A stretch of 64,000 bases of DNA from Phycisphaerae bacterium (GCA_022180725.1 BQMO01000001.1:248001-312000), one strand, 5' to 3'. Shown: positions 49,378 to 58,352, numbered from the stretch's first letter. The notes: a model not told the origin generated them from the letters alone. Made by a program: numbers and translations.

Positions 49378-49406
49378 CCGTGTCTCCTGACTGATCGCCG
49401 CGTGGG

Positions 49407-49835
49407 TTAGCCGCCGATCCATGAGGGCGCCGTGGCCGAGTACGTCACCTTGGCCGTGACCGAGACGGTGATGGCCTCTTCGAGCGCCTCGCTGCGCGAG
49501 AAGTTGATGATCGAGAAGTCCGCCTGGAGCCCCTGGCCGCTGGTCCCGTCGAGGACCTGCAGGCCGATGACGGCGTTGTTGAAGAAGGCGTTCTTGATGG
49601 CGGTGAAACCCGCGTCGGCGGTGTCCCAGACCATCTCGAACTCGACGCTCGCCTCCTTGAGCGTGCCGACGGTGGCGCGCCAGCCCGCGTTGGCGCGGGT
49701 GGTCACGTCGGCCTCGCCGGTCTCGAGGTTGAGCGTGACGTCCTTGACGTTGCCAAGCGCCGTCCACGAGCCGCCGCCCGCCTGGCCGCCCACCTTGTGC
49801 TTGAGGACGGCCTCCATGCCCAGCTTGATCGCCAT
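49407..49835 (-). CDS. Major tail tube protein
   Basis: 142 residues. AIKLGMEAVLKHKVGGQAGG, then TALGNVKDVTLNLETGEADV, TTRANAGWRATVGTLKEASV, FEMVWDTADAGFTAIKNAFF and a C-terminal beta part. This pattern (NVKDVT, GEAD.T.R) is typical of siphovirus tail tube proteins that polymerise around the tape measure. Sits directly upstream of the tail-chaperone pair. Confidence 0.85.
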   Translation of the reverse strand: MAIKLGMEAVLKHKVGGQAGGGSWTALGNVKDVTLNLETGEADVTTRANAGWRATVGTLKEASVEFEMVWDTADAGFTAIKNAFFNNAVIGLQVLDGTSGQGLQADFSIINFSRSEALEEAITVSVTAKVTYSATAPSWIGG

Positions 49836-49856
49836 CGTCGTGCTCCCTGGTTCTTC

Positions 49857-50111
49857 TCAGCCGCTGTGCCCGATCACGTACACGCACTCGCCCGGCTTGC
49901 TCTTGACCTTGATCTGCGACAGGTCCACGCGCTCGAGGGCAAACTGCGACCCGGGCGCGATGGCCAGTTCCTTCCCGTCCGTCCCCTGCACCGTCGCGTC
50001 CTGGCTGCTGGATGAGGGGACCACGAGCGTGAAGGTCGCCACCACGGATGTCGCCGACAGCGCGACGTAGTCGCTGCCCAGGTCCACCTTGAGCGCGATG
50101 AAGTTCCTCAT
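49857..50111 (-). CDS. Small unrecognised phage protein
   Basis: 84 residues, starts MRNFIALKVDLGSDYVALSA; mainly beta. No motif known. It lies between tail tube and a tail-completion-type gene with 3 nt to the latter, so a head-tail or tail-surface role is conceivable. Confidence 0.6.
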   Translation of the reverse strand: MRNFIALKVDLGSDYVALSATSVVATFTLVVPSSSSQDATVQGTDGKELAIAPGSQFALERVDLSQIKVKSKPGECVYVIGHSG

Positions 50112-50114
50112 TGG

Positions 50115-50546
50115 CTACCTCCGCACCCGGTACGTGACGCTCAGGACGCTGGTGAAGACCCGGTGCTGCTCGAGCGACTCGCTGGCCACCACCGGCTCAT
50201 GGGCGATCCCCGCCCACGCGGCCTCGGGCGCGTCGGGCAGCCGTGTGAGCCGCAGTCGGTCGGCAATCTCCTCGGCCAGATCGAGCAGCGCGTCGATCTC
50301 CGCCTGCTCGCTCTCGGGCGGCAACTTTTGCTGCACGCCCACGTCGACGACGCACTCGAACATGCTGCCGTCGCGGCTCGCGGCGGAGATCGCCGTCGTG
50401 CGGGGCACGACCGAGACGCGCAGGTCCTTCAGGTCCTCGAGCGTGAACGCGGGCTGGTACATCCGCACGGCGTTCACGGGGCGCGAGTACGTCCCGGCGT
50501 TGATGTGCGCGGCGACGGCGGCGGCGATGGCGGCGATGGTGCTCAC
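50115..50546 (-). CDS. Tail terminator/completion-like phage protein
   Basis: 143 residues from GTG 50546 overlapping the previous stop (GTGA). STIAAIAAAVAAHINAGTYS, a beta stretch LRVSVVPRTTAISAASRDGS, and a helix EIDALLDLAEEIADRLRLTR ending in strands (HRVFTSVLSVTYRVRR). This size and alpha/beta arrangement before the tube gene fit tail-terminator/minor-tail U-like proteins. Family not certain. Confidence 0.6.
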   Translation of the reverse strand: MSTIAAIAAAVAAHINAGTYSRPVNAVRMYQPAFTLEDLKDLRVSVVPRTTAISAASRDGSMFECVVDVGVQQKLPPESEQAEIDALLDLAEEIADRLRLTRLPDAPEAAWAGIAHEPVVASESLEQHRVFTSVLSVTYRVRR

Positions 50547-50818
50547 TTCTCGCGCCCTCCCGAGCCGTTGAGCCGGCCCTCGAGGTACGACACCCGCCGC
50601 TCGATCGCCTGGTACTCGGTGCGCAGGCCGCGGGCCTCGACGATGAGTTCGTCCAGACGCTTCTCGACCTGCTGGAGCTTGGCGGTGACGACGCCCCACT
50701 GGATGGTGAGGGCCCCGGTCGCCAGGAGGATCGTCACGACGATCCCAGCCCACTGCACGCGCAGCGAGGCCTTCGCGCCGTTGCCGTTGTGTCCGTTGCT
50801 CGCGTGGGTGTCCGACAT
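50543..50818 (-). CDS. Holin-like or XhlA-like small membrane coiled-coil protein
   Basis: 91 residues from ATG 50818 (GTG 50821 also possible). One membrane helix (VQWAGIVVTILLATGALTIQ) followed by a coiled coil (QQVEKRLDELIVEARGLRTE). Similar architecture occurs in XhlA-type lysis accessory proteins and in DUF-type phage membrane proteins. It lies, unusually, inside the head-tail connector block rather than in a lysis cassette. Confidence 0.6.
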   Translation of the reverse strand: MSDTHASNGHNGNGAKASLRVQWAGIVVTILLATGALTIQWGVVTAKLQQVEKRLDELIVEARGLRTEYQAIERRVSYLEGRLNGSGGREK

Positions 50819-51216
50819 CACGCCTCCGTGCAGACCAACTTCGTGTGCACCCGCATCACCCTGCGGTACGGGTCGCTGTATCGCCAGGGTGGCTGCCCGC
50901 CGGGGGCGTTGACCTCGTACACCAGCACCTGTCCCCCCACGATGCCCACCTGCTCCCGCACCTGATCACCTGCCCGCGGCCGGATCGGCCCCGAGCCGAG
51001 GTCCAGGTCCGCCGCCCGGATCAGGAAGTCCCGCGACTCGACGCGGTGGATGAGACCCGCCTCGTCGGCCTGCTCGAACTCGGTCTTCCCGACCGTGGCC
51101 TGGACCTGCGTCTCGTCCGAGCCCCGGCGGTAGGTGACGGGCCGCGTCAGGTGCTGGTGACGCTGAGCATCGATGAACGCCGAGCCACGGTCGAGCAGGT
51201 CGCCCACGTCGTCCAC
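50818..51216 (-). CDS. Head-tail connector/neck-like phage protein
   Basis: 132 residues from GTG 51216, one base after the previous stop. Helical N-terminus (DDVGDLLDRGSAFIDAQRHQ), then a beta domain (VTYRRGSDETQVQATVGKTE, RDFLIRAADLDLGSGPIRPR). The RDFLIRAADL and GxxRPRAGD elements resemble head-completion/neck proteins of lambda-like phages. Placement between the DUF2190 protein and tail genes agrees. Confidence 0.6.
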   Translation of the reverse strand: MDDVGDLLDRGSAFIDAQRHQHLTRPVTYRRGSDETQVQATVGKTEFEQADEAGLIHRVESRDFLIRAADLDLGSGPIRPRAGDQVREQVGIVGGQVLVYEVNAPGGQPPWRYSDPYRRVMRVHTKLVCTEA

Positions 51217-51217
51217 C

Positions 51218-51565
51218 TCACTGCAGCAGGCGGACGCGGACGGTCGTGTCGGCGTCGACGGTGTTCCGCACCGCCTTGCCGATGAGCTTGTTCGCGCCCG
51301 AGGCGGAGCTCTTGGTCGCGTTCTGCGCCCCGGCGTCCCAGTAGGCGTTGGTGCCCACGGGAATCGCGCTGCTCGCGCCGGTCGCCTTGGGGAAGTCGAA
51401 CACGCCGCTGATCGCGAGCGAGCCCAGCTGCCCCGCCTTGAGCGGCGCCTGCGCGACGCCCACGAGCTCGCCCTGCACCACCACCGCGCCGACGAGCACG
51501 TCGGCACCCGGGGTGTAGTCGATCGCGTTGCCATCCTGTATGAACTTCGCCGGTCCCGATGCCAT
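51218..51565 (-). CDS. DUF2190 family phage capsid-associated protein
   Basis: 115 residues. AIDYTPGADVLVGAVVVQGE followed by LVGVAQAPLKAGQLGSLAIS and GVFDFPKATG, then GTNAYWDAG: the DUF2190 pattern. Such small beta proteins occur next to the major capsid protein in many phages, likely as decoration or head-completion factors. Starts 96 nt after the capsid gene ends; that gap holds no gene. Confidence 0.85.
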   Translation of the reverse strand: MASGPAKFIQDGNAIDYTPGADVLVGAVVVQGELVGVAQAPLKAGQLGSLAISGVFDFPKATGASSAIPVGTNAYWDAGAQNATKSSASGANKLIGKAVRNTVDADTTVRVRLLQ

Positions 51566-51661
51566 GAGTCAGTCTCCTTGGGTCTACTCGCCCTCGCCGC
51601 CGATGGGTGTGCTGCCTCCGGGCTCCGCCGGGCCCTCGCCCGACGGTGGCCCCTCGCCCCC

Positions 51662-53656
51662 TCAGGCCTCGCCCTTGCTCTTGACCCCGCCGCGCGGGTC
51701 CTGGAGAGCGACGCCGAAGTCGTGGTACCCGCGCATCCGGACGCCGAGTTGGCTGAAGTCCGCGTCGGAGGTCTCGATGGTCGGGGCCTCTTGCCCGTTG
51801 AGGAACGCCATCTCGATGACGGGCAGGTCGCTCGGATCGGCGAGGAGGTACCACGACTTGGCCGAGTTGCCCGTGTAGAGGGCGTTGGACAGGTACCGGC
51901 TGACCTCGATGCGGAACTTGCCCTGGTGCGGGTTGGCGACGGGGAACTTGGTGTTCGCCGTCGTGTCCCGCATCTCCACGCTCTTGTAGAGCTGCGTGCC
52001 CACCGCCGAGAGCGCCGTGGGAACGAGCAGGATCGACGGCATCACGCCCGTGGGCTTGCCGTCGGAATCCACCAGGTCCATGAACGTGACCTCGCCCTTG
52101 GTGAGGCCGTCGATGCCCAGCGCCGTGTCCGCGCCCGAGATGAAGTTCTTGTTGCCGACGCTGAAGAACGCGGCGTTGTTCATGAACGCCGTCCAGAAGA
52201 CGTCGTTGATCTTGAGACCCGAGCCACGCCCGAGCTTGCGGGGGACCGTCGTGATCGCGCCGAGGTCGTCGTTGATGATGTCGCGGCGGTCGATCGCGAG
52301 CATCAGGCCGTAGGTGTCGGCCTTGTTGCTGTAGGTCTCCTCGCCGAGCGTGCCGTGCTTGAGCTCGCCGCCGGGAGCGACCTGTTCGTACTGGTCCTTG
52401 CCGACCAGGCGATAGCTCGTGACTGTCTTGAAGTCCGAGACGTTGCGCACGGCGCAGATGCTCCGCCACACACGCTCGACGCTGAAGAAGCCCTCGAGCA
52501 GGAACTTGTTGGCGACGTTGGAGAGGATGCCGCCGACGTCGATGATGGTCATCCCCGCCTCGATGCCCCGCCCGAAGGCGGCCTCGAGCACGCGGCGGCT
52601 GTCGCGGAACGTCCGGCCCGTGTAGCCGTTGGCGATGGCGGCCTCGATGAGCAGTTCTTGCAGGCCCAGCCCGCTCTGGAAGCGCTTCGCCGCGACCTCC
52701 ATCGCTTGGGCCGAGCAGACCTTGTCGAGCCCTTCGAACTTGGCGCTCTGGAAGCACGCGGCCTCCAGGACCTCGCTGGTGATGTTCGTGTCGGGCGCAT
52801 GGATCGCCGGCGCCTTGGGGCGGCTGGCGCGAAGCACTTCGAGCTCCGTGCGCGTCGCGTCCCAGCCGTCGCGGATCGCCTGCGCCTCGATGTCCAGGTG
52901 CTTGCCGGCGCAGATCTTCCGGACGGCCGCGATGCGGCTGGTCTCGGCGAGTGCCTCGGCGCGGAGCACTGCAACGCTCCGGCTCTGATCGACGTCGTCG
53001 CCGGTCGGGCCGCCGCCATCACCGCCACCCGCGCCCTGGTGGGCGGCGATGGAGGCGCTGGTGCGCCCGTCGGCCCCGAGGTCGACGAAGCTGATCTCGC
53101 CGAGCGTCGCCTTGCGGACAACGTTGATCGGGCCGCTGAACTCCAGCCCGTTCACGATCGCCTTCTGCGACTCGCGGATGAACTCGAACTCCTCGACGCT
53201 TGCTCCCACCGAGGCCTGCCAGGGGAACCCGTTCCGCGAGGACGCGACCACCTCGCGGGCGGTCGCCGTGTCGCGCGAGATCACGCCGGTGGCCACGAGC
53301 TGCCCGCCCTCGACCCGGATGGCGTCCGTGTGCCCGACACCCGCGGCCGGATCATGGGCAAACCGGATCGGCCGGTTCTGCGAGGGCACCGAGAGCCCCG
53401 CGAGGTCGAGCACGACCGGGTGACGCCACCCGGCGACGCGCATCGCCCCGCCCGTGTACGCCAGCATCTTGAAGCGCGGGAGCGCCTTCTCACCCTCTGT
53501 CCCGCCTGCGCTGGCGGCGATGGCGGTAATCTCCGCCGTGCCGGTCAGCGTCAGCGGAGACGTGCCCGCGGGTGCGGGGTGGGTGGCGGCGGCCTCAAGC
53601 CACAGAAGCTTCGGAGCGACTCGTGTCTTGGGCGCGGTCGGAGTCTTCGTTGCCAT
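51662..53656 (-). CDS. Prohead protease-major capsid protein fusion
   Basis: 664 residues from ATG 53656 (AGAGG nine bases upstream; ATG 53665 possible). Residues about 60-200 look like a prohead maturation protease: PVVLDLAGLSVPSQNRPIRF, AHDPAAGVGHTDAIRVEGGQ, FPWQASVGASVEEFEFI and GEISFVDLGADGRTSASIAA. After a Gly-rich linker (~205-220) comes a scaffold-like helical part, then a Mu gpT-like major capsid protein (GGILSNVANKFLLEGFFSVE, FKTVTSYRLVGKDQYEQVAP, INDVFWTAFMNNAAFFS). Protease plus capsid in one chain would be cut during head maturation. The 5' end overlaps the portal gene by 62 nt. Confidence 0.87.
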   Translation of the reverse strand: MATKTPTAPKTRVAPKLLWLEAAATHPAPAGTSPLTLTGTAEITAIAASAGGTEGEKALPRFKMLAYTGGAMRVAGWRHPVVLDLAGLSVPSQNRPIRFAHDPAAGVGHTDAIRVEGGQLVATGVISRDTATAREVVASSRNGFPWQASVGASVEEFEFIRESQKAIVNGLEFSGPINVVRKATLGEISFVDLGADGRTSASIAAHQGAGGGDGGGPTGDDVDQSRSVAVLRAEALAETSRIAAVRKICAGKHLDIEAQAIRDGWDATRTELEVLRASRPKAPAIHAPDTNITSEVLEAACFQSAKFEGLDKVCSAQAMEVAAKRFQSGLGLQELLIEAAIANGYTGRTFRDSRRVLEAAFGRGIEAGMTIIDVGGILSNVANKFLLEGFFSVERVWRSICAVRNVSDFKTVTSYRLVGKDQYEQVAPGGELKHGTLGEETYSNKADTYGLMLAIDRRDIINDDLGAITTVPRKLGRGSGLKINDVFWTAFMNNAAFFSVGNKNFISGADTALGIDGLTKGEVTFMDLVDSDGKPTGVMPSILLVPTALSAVGTQLYKSVEMRDTTANTKFPVANPHQGKFRIEVSRYLSNALYTGNSAKSWYLLADPSDLPVIEMAFLNGQEAPTIETSDADFSQLGVRMRGYHDFGVALQDPRGGVKSKGEA

Positions 53657-55151
53657 CGGTGTCATCCTCTTGAGGTGCGGGCGTTTCGCCCGTCGGGGCC
53701 GGGGAAGGGGGCGTGAGTCCGAGTTCGTCCATGAGCGCCCGTTCCTTGGCGCGCTGGTAGAGCTCTTGCTCCCAGTCGCGTCCCTGGCGGGCGTACTCGG
53801 CGGCGAGGGTCGTTGTGTGGTTGGCCAGGCGCGTGGCCTGGGCGGTCGCTTCCTTGGCGGGATCGACGTGCTCGACGCCATCCCAGAACCACGCGTGCGT
53901 GGGCAGGAGCGCGCCGCGCTGCCGCATCGATTGCGGGAGCAACCCTTCGACCAGCACGGCCTCGTTGAGCCAGGCGGTGAGAATGCGGTCGAGCACGGCG
54001 AGCTGCAAGTGGTGCTGATCGACCCGCAGGCTCTTGAAGTACACCTGGTGGTCCAGGCGGCCGCTCGCGTAGTTGTAACCGGAGGAGTTCCCCGCCGCGA
54101 CGTTGAACGGCATGTTCAGGCAGCGGGCGATCTCGTTGAGGATCTCGCGCTTGAACTCTCCGAACGTGGTGGTGGGCTGCTCAGCGTGAACTTGTCCGAG
54201 CTTCCAGCCGCCGGGAAGTACCGTCGCCAGCCGCTGCTCGAGCTCGACCTCGTCCATCGGCTCGAGCGGATCGGCCTCGCCGTTGGGTGGGGCATCGGTG
54301 TAGATGACGGCGGCGAAGTTGGCAGCCGTCTCGGCGGCCGCGATGGTCGCCAGCGTGTACCGGCGGAGCTGCGCGAACAGCGGGAGCGCGGGCGTGATGT
54401 CGGGGATGCCGCGCAACTGTCCAGGCCGATCGGCGCGGAAGTAGTGCACGATGGCTGATGCGGCGAACGTGTCGTAAGCGCTGAGGTCGTCGATGGGGGC
54501 GCGGAGAAGGCCGCTGTCGCCCGGATGCCGCTTCAGCACCCGGTACGCGGAGGGATTGCCCCACTGGTCGAGCACGATGCCGTCGATTTCGTCGGTGCGC
54601 CCACGCCGTAGGAGCGGAGTGCAGACCTGGTCCGCCTCGATGAGCTTGAGGTCCAGCGATACGGGCGACCCCCACGACTCGAACGCGGGGTTGTTGACGA
54701 GGAGCGCGAACGCCTCGCCGCTCTCGGCCCGGGCCAGCCGCATCGTCCGTAGCTTGCCCGCCAGGTCCACCGCCCGGGACCACTGCTCGAATGCGTCCTC
54801 GATGCGGGCGTTGGCATCCGCATCGTCCGTGAGCATCTGTAGCCGCGGGCCGGTGCCGATGGTGTCGTTGGCGAGCGTGAGGACGATGCCCTTGGCGTAG
54901 GAGTTGTTGGCGACTTCGTAGCGGGCCCGGTTGCGGAGGATGCGCCGCACCTCGGGATTAACCGCGGCGTTCGGTGAGAGGCCGTCCGCGTTCGCCCAGT
55001 GCTTGCGGTTGTCGGGGGTGGTCTGCGCCGAGTCGAATTTGGCCACCACGAACCGTCGCGGGCGACCGCCGCGCGGAGCGTCCGTGCTCCGCTCGGCGGG
55101 GCCGGGGGGGCGGCCGTTTCGAATCAGCAGGTTGGCGATGGTCTTGAGCAT
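53595..55151 (-). CDS. Portal protein, lambda gpB family
   Basis: 518 residues. Dodecameric DNA channel at the capsid vertex. Family features: ANADGLSPNAAVNPEVRRIL, RNRARYEVANNSYAKGIVLT, IGTGPRLQM, DEIDGIVLDQWGNPSAYRVL, HYFRADRPGQLRGIPDITPA and CLNMPFNVAAGNSSGYNYAS. The acidic, low-complexity C-terminus (QEDDTDGNEDSDRAQD) overlaps the start of the capsid fusion gene. Typical order terminase-gpW-like-portal-capsid is retained. Confidence 0.92.
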   Translation of the reverse strand: MLKTIANLLIRNGRPPGPAERSTDAPRGGRPRRFVVAKFDSAQTTPDNRKHWANADGLSPNAAVNPEVRRILRNRARYEVANNSYAKGIVLTLANDTIGTGPRLQMLTDDADANARIEDAFEQWSRAVDLAGKLRTMRLARAESGEAFALLVNNPAFESWGSPVSLDLKLIEADQVCTPLLRRGRTDEIDGIVLDQWGNPSAYRVLKRHPGDSGLLRAPIDDLSAYDTFAASAIVHYFRADRPGQLRGIPDITPALPLFAQLRRYTLATIAAAETAANFAAVIYTDAPPNGEADPLEPMDEVELEQRLATVLPGGWKLGQVHAEQPTTTFGEFKREILNEIARCLNMPFNVAAGNSSGYNYASGRLDHQVYFKSLRVDQHHLQLAVLDRILTAWLNEAVLVEGLLPQSMRQRGALLPTHAWFWDGVEHVDPAKEATAQATRLANHTTTLAAEYARQGRDWEQELYQRAKERALMDELGLTPPSPAPTGETPAPQEDDTDGNEDSDRAQDTSRSEASVA

Positions 55152-55160
55152 GTGTGCCGT

Positions 55161-55367
55161 TCAGACGGAGCCGGGCGGAACGATCTTGGCGAACTTGATG
55201 CCGAGGCCGGGCTTCCTCGCGGCGTCCTTGGACGCGAGGTAGCGGTCGGCCTCGATCTGGTCCTTCAGCGGGTGCTGCTCGACGGACTGACCGTCCACCG
55301 ACGCCTTTGCGGGCTGCGACGCGTTGTCGCGGATGGCCTGGTCAAGATCCAAAGTCGTATCGAGCAT
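55161..55367 (-). CDS. gpW-like small head protein
   Basis: 68 residues (MLDTTLDLDQAIRDNASQPA). Small hydrophilic protein located between terminase and portal, where lambda gpW or related head-joining proteins are encoded. Sequence similarity itself is not evident, so the name rests on position and size. The 250 bp upstream (55368-55619) contain no gene, only an imperfect hairpin around 55425-55460. Confidence 0.55.
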   Translation of the reverse strand: MLDTTLDLDQAIRDNASQPAKASVDGQSVEQHPLKDQIEADRYLASKDAARKPGLGIKFAKIVPPGSV

Positions 55368-55619
55368 CGCTGCGCTTCCTTACTCCGGGCCGGGGGTTCC
55401 GAGAGGCGATGCCAAAAAGCACAACGCCGCACAGGGGTGCAGCCCTGCACGGCGCATCGCTTGCTTGGCTTGGCGGTGCTCGGGGATCAGCCGCTCACCG
55501 TTCGCCTCCGGGAACCTCCGGCCAGGATGTCTACAGCACGTTGTACGCCGCGATGAGCCTGATGTCTCGCCTCCTCGCATCCTCCATAGCAGATGGTTAC
55601 GCATATGGAACCGGTGCGT

Positions 55620-55805
55620 CTAACCGATCACTCGTTCCGTCGTGATGACGCCTTTTCCGCAGTTGCGGCACTCACGGCGACGTACGAGCCGACCACCTGG
55701 CCTAGCGCGAGTGTAAATCACTCGCCAGTGTGCACAGCCACACTTGGGACAACGCAGCCCTCGCTGGTCATCAGGCTTCTGGGCAACCACATCCATGTAC
55801 TTCAT
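55620..55805 (-). CDS. Stand-alone NrdR-like zinc-ribbon protein
   Basis: 61 residues from ATG 55805, overlapping the terminase stop (ATGA) with GGAGG upstream. RCPKCGCAHWRVI and RRRECRNCGKGVITTERVI give two CxxC knuckles in the exact arrangement of the NrdR N-terminal zinc ribbon, including the RRRxC...TTxER segment. The ATP-cone that senses nucleotides in NrdR is absent. A DNA-binding regulator, or a DNA-packaging or nuclease accessory since it is coupled to the terminase, is possible. Confidence 0.75.
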   Translation of the reverse strand: MKYMDVVAQKPDDQRGLRCPKCGCAHWRVIYTRARPGGRLVRRRECRNCGKGVITTERVIG

Positions 55806-58096
55806 AATCTGCTCCTCCGCAGATTGGACAGTCGGAGCCGTCGGCGCGGCGTGGCCTCGGTGTCCGTTCCGAATAGCACCGCTCCATGCATCGACGCCGC
55901 GACCGCCGCGCCGACCAGGCAGTCGAGCCAGTGGTTGTCGAGACCCTCGACGCGCAGCCTCCACTCGTCCACCGTCCGGCCGCGTCCCTCGGTCTTGACC
56001 CGGTACTCGCTGGTCAGGTGCTCGGCGATGAGCCGGTGCGCCTCGGGCTTGCTGCCGTAGAGCGACAGGCAGCCCGGGTCGCCCATCGGGACGGCGAGCC
56101 GGGCATGAATGAACGACTTCCAGTAGTTGGTGTCAAAGACCACGTGCCGCACGGCGCGCTTGCCGGTGACGACTGGGACGCGCCAGTTCAGGCCGATCCG
56201 CTCGCCGCGCTTGCGTTTGTAATCTGAGAACGGGATGCTCGACGCACCGACGTACCGCCCGTGGCTGGGCATGAGCACGCCCGCGTGCGGACTCTGGCGG
56301 CAGAACTGATAGATCACATCCGTGGACGAACCCCAGTTCGCGTCGATCAGGCAGCGATCAACTCGCACCATCGCACCGTCATCGCGCCGCCACTCGCGTG
56401 CGACGGTCGCGCCGATCAACCGCTCCAGCCCGGCGTAGATCGCCCCCTCGACGCCGGCCCGGGGAGCTGCCATCGCCAGCGTCCGCCGCATATCACGCAG
56501 CGTGAAGTATCCGCCAGGTGCCTTCTGGTCCGGCTCGGTGCCATAGTCGATGACGTAGCCGGTGAAGTCGTCTTCCCACGCGGCCACCAGGTAGAACAGC
56601 GCCTTGCCCTGCACGTCCACGAACATCGTGAGCCGCGTACAGCCGATCGGCACCTCGGCGCGGGCCTGCCCATTGACTTTGGCCGCGATCTGGTCGGCGC
56701 TGAGCAGGTCGTCCGTCGCCTGCACCTCCGGCAGCGGCTCGTTCTGGTACTCCGCGAAGAACGCCGCCTCGTTCTGGAGTTTCAGGTTCATCGCGTGCTG
56801 CAGCGCCGAGAGTTCATCGTGGTTGAATCGCTCCGGCCACGCGACGGCCGCGCCCTCGTCCATCGCCGCCTGGTGCTGCTTGTAGAACTCCGTGGCTGCC
56901 TTGATGCCCCGGTCGCTGCGCAGCCCCTCGGCCCGGATCTCCGCGTACCGCTGCCAGAGCGCCTCCCGCGCGGGGAAGGTGTAGACCATTTTCGTCCGCT
57001 CGCCCTGCCACTGCGGGTGCTTGTCGCGGTCGAGGATGCGATCGGCCAGGTCGTCGGGGCGAACCACCGTCAGCGTCATCAGCCCCGCGATCTTCTTCCC
57101 CGGCCCAGCCAGGCCCAGGATCGCACCGGCGAGGATGCGCTCCCGGTTGGCGCACTGTGAGGGGGAGCGGGCGCTCTCGTCGGTCTGCGGATCGTCGATG
57201 AGCACCAGCGAGGGGCGGACGCTCACGCCATCGACGCGCTTGTGCTTCATGCCGCGGATGCGGCCGGTGATCCCGGCGACGCGGATGATGGACCCCGACG
57301 CCGCGGAGCCGGGCATGGTGGGCAGCACGATCTCACGGGCCGTCCAGCCGATGTGCGTCTGCTTGCCCTGGAAGAGCTGCCCCGAGGCCCGCTGGTGGAT
57401 GCCTTCGAGGGAGCGGATCGGATGGCAGACCTCAGGGAAGTCGGCCCCGAGGACCTCGCTGTTCTCCAGCTCGGCCTTGATCGACTCGAGCATTCCCGCC
57501 GAGTGCTCTTCGTCCGAGCCGACGAGCGCCACAAACTCGCGATGGCCGTACACGAGCGCCCAGAGGCACGCGACCTCGCACAGGCTGGTCTTGCCGCTGC
57601 CACGCGGCATTGCCATCGCAAACAGCCCGCCCTCCAGCACCGCCTGCTCAATCTTGGCGATGACCTTGAGATGGTCGTCCGACCACTTCAGGTGGAACGT
57701 CTGCGGGAAGTACGCCTCGCAGAAGTACCGGAAGTCCCGGGCAGCCCGCTGCCTCCGCGCGGGGTCGGCGACGTCGGGCAGGTCGCCGATGTCCCGCCCC
57801 GAGAGCGAGAGCATGGCGTTGCGCTCCCGCGCCCGCTCCTTCATTGCCTCATAGCCGGTGAGCCCGACCGGCTCGTCGGCCGCCGCCGCGATCGCCTCGT
57901 GTCGCGTCGTTACCAGCCACGCGACGTAGCGGAACAAGTCAACCTTGCCCGCGTCGCCGTCAGCCGCGACGCGGAAACCTGCGCGCGTGCGATGACGGTG
58001 GAGCTGCCGCTCGCTGATGACCTCGCCCAGCGGTGTGCTGTTCAGCAACCGCGCGAGTTCGCCGGGCCTGAGTTGGCGCGGGTCAATTGCCACCAC
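55802..58096 (-). CDS. Terminase large subunit with N-terminal small-terminase-like domain
   Basis: 764 residues. DNA packaging motor: Walker A MPRGSGKTSL (residues 163-172), Walker B SLVLIDDPQTD, and coupling motif MTLTVVRPDDLADRI. The C-terminal nuclease domain starts with LTMFVDVQGKALFYLVAAWE and has later acids in CLIDANWGSSTDVI and GLDNHWLDCLVGAAVA. The first ~70 residues (LRPGELARLLNSTPLGEVIS ... VDLFRYVAWLVTTRH) are extra and resemble the separate small protein encoded just upstream. Starts at GTG 58096 or 58093, overlapping that gene by 14 nt. Confidence 0.92.
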   Translation of the reverse strand: MVAIDPRQLRPGELARLLNSTPLGEVISERQLHRHRTRAGFRVAADGDAGKVDLFRYVAWLVTTRHEAIAAAADEPVGLTGYEAMKERARERNAMLSLSGRDIGDLPDVADPARRQRAARDFRYFCEAYFPQTFHLKWSDDHLKVIAKIEQAVLEGGLFAMAMPRGSGKTSLCEVACLWALVYGHREFVALVGSDEEHSAGMLESIKAELENSEVLGADFPEVCHPIRSLEGIHQRASGQLFQGKQTHIGWTAREIVLPTMPGSAASGSIIRVAGITGRIRGMKHKRVDGVSVRPSLVLIDDPQTDESARSPSQCANRERILAGAILGLAGPGKKIAGLMTLTVVRPDDLADRILDRDKHPQWQGERTKMVYTFPAREALWQRYAEIRAEGLRSDRGIKAATEFYKQHQAAMDEGAAVAWPERFNHDELSALQHAMNLKLQNEAAFFAEYQNEPLPEVQATDDLLSADQIAAKVNGQARAEVPIGCTRLTMFVDVQGKALFYLVAAWEDDFTGYVIDYGTEPDQKAPGGYFTLRDMRRTLAMAAPRAGVEGAIYAGLERLIGATVAREWRRDDGAMVRVDRCLIDANWGSSTDVIYQFCRQSPHAGVLMPSHGRYVGASSIPFSDYKRKRGERIGLNWRVPVVTGKRAVRHVVFDTNYWKSFIHARLAVPMGDPGCLSLYGSKPEAHRLIAEHLTSEYRVKTEGRGRTVDEWRLRVEGLDNHWLDCLVGAAVAASMHGAVLFGTDTEATPRRRLRLSNLRRSRL

Positions 58097-58352
58097 TACC
58101 TCCAGAGGCCGCCATCTCCTTCACCAGCCACGCCGCGTAGTGCACGAGGTTGAGCGTGCCATCGGCGTTCGTCGGCGCGCCCGCGTCGATGTCCGCGCGG
58201 AGCAACTCCTCGGTGACCGGCTTGCCACCCACCCCGCCGATGCGCGTGAGCACGCGCGCGGCGTCGGCCACCGACAGCGCGCCGGGGTTCAGCCGGGACA
58301 TTCCCTGTGCGGCGGGGGAGGGGCCGGAACTAGGCGCGTGTTCGGGAGTCAT
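58083..58352 (-). CDS. Small terminase-like DNA-binding protein
   Basis: 89 residues from ATG 58352. Residues 25-80 (SVADAARVLTRIGGVGGKPV ... NLVHYAAWLVKEMAAS) look like a Nu1-type winged helix: domain plus AAWLVKE helix. The same pattern, including ADG...L..YxAWLV, recurs at the N-terminus of the large terminase. Location directly before the large subunit supports a role in recognising the packaging site. First gene of the late operon; 180 bp separate it from divergent early genes. Confidence 0.7.
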   Translation of the reverse strand: MTPEHAPSSGPSPAAQGMSRLNPGALSVADAARVLTRIGGVGGKPVTEELLRADIDAGAPTNADGTLNLVHYAAWLVKEMAASGGSGGN

